Assembly: GCA_012729765.1 (NCBI GenBank)
Contig: JAAYCM010000109.1
Coordinates: 171,098-235,097, forward strand
Reading direction: 5' to 3'
Source of the DNA: Chloroflexota bacterium
GTDB lineage: Bacteria; Chloroflexota; Anaerolineae; Aggregatilineales; Aggregatilineaceae
DNA: 64,000 bases
The position numbers and the translations under genes are program-made. Within the stretch, counting starts at the first letter, position 1, and each line of letters begins with the position of its first letter. Of this stretch, positions 63,906 through 64,000 are shown one piece after another. The notes below the pieces were generated by a model, which was not told where the DNA came from, searched no databases, and saw only the letters and a list, made by a program, of their open reading frames with translations.

Positions 63906-64000
63906 ACTAAATTCGGAGAGGAGGGCTGGACTTGAGATACCAGGTCCAGCCTTCCCGAAATAAGCTCCAGTGGCGTGCCAACTTGCGACCGGTACGGCGA

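Overview
The window is about 64 kb of visibly GC-rich bacterial chromosome with dense genes on both strands. Several features suggest a member of the Chloroflexota (Anaerolineae-like): a rhamnose operon with a bifunctional RhaEW-type enzyme and a DeoR regulator, a single-chain glycyl-tRNA synthetase, a DUF3160 protein, a MASE3 histidine kinase and secreted proteins with acidic linkers. This assignment is inference from gene content; no rRNA or tRNA gene is seen.

Layout. 2-7 kb: the end of a DUF2188 protein, topoisomerase IB, a secreted DUF3160 protein, a frameshifted Gfo/Idh/MocA oxidoreductase, a PPOX-fold protein and a UbiA prenyltransferase. 7-23.5 kb: a large sugar-acid locus, mostly on the minus strand. 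In transcription order it holds rhamnulokinase, a CUT2-type sugar ABC transporter (ATPase, two permeases, binding protein), L-rhamnose isomerase, bifunctional rhamnulose-1-phosphate aldolase/dehydrogenase, a tungsten-type aldehyde:ferredoxin oxidoreductase (AOR), a class II aldolase and a MoaD-like protein. Upstream lie a DeoR regulator, a LarA-type nickel-pincer racemase/epimerase and a divergent second class II aldolase. The operon leader contains a strong promoter, 10-bp-phased TTTC repeats and an intrinsic terminator before the first gene. A 180-bp MITE-like repeat sits inside the operon.

23.5-38 kb: cell envelope and surface sugars. There is a penicillin-binding protein, a LysM/M23 peptidase, a secreted glycosidase-like protein, a polyprenol-phosphate mannose synthase followed by a 1402-residue YfhO/Wzx-flippase fusion, OsmC and a GT39-like membrane glycosyltransferase. 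38-48 kb: cytidine deaminase, RecO, an acetyltransferase, an MA-like peptidase, fused glycyl-tRNA synthetase, a RbsD/FucU mutarotase, Cu/Zn superoxide dismutase and a PIN protein. 48-58 kb: a two-gene operon of a flavin monooxygenase and a rifampin-phosphotransferase-like enzyme, an orphan FtsX-type permease and a sensor kinase. 58-64 kb: a secreted rhodanese-cytochrome c fusion, an arsenic module (ArsR, a double-methyltransferase ArsM, ArsC), a radical SAM protein resembling maturases of tungsten oxidoreductases, and a frameshifted BON-domain protein.

How the parts may fit: the rhamnose pathway yields DHAP and L-lactaldehyde. The AOR could oxidise lactaldehyde to lactate using ferredoxin, MoaD would help build its pterin cofactor, the distant radical SAM protein could mature it, and the LarA homologue could isomerise the hydroxy acid. 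That chain is inference. A family of structured GC-rich repeats (five copies, in both orientations) is scattered through the window and one copy has perfect 14-bp inverted ends.
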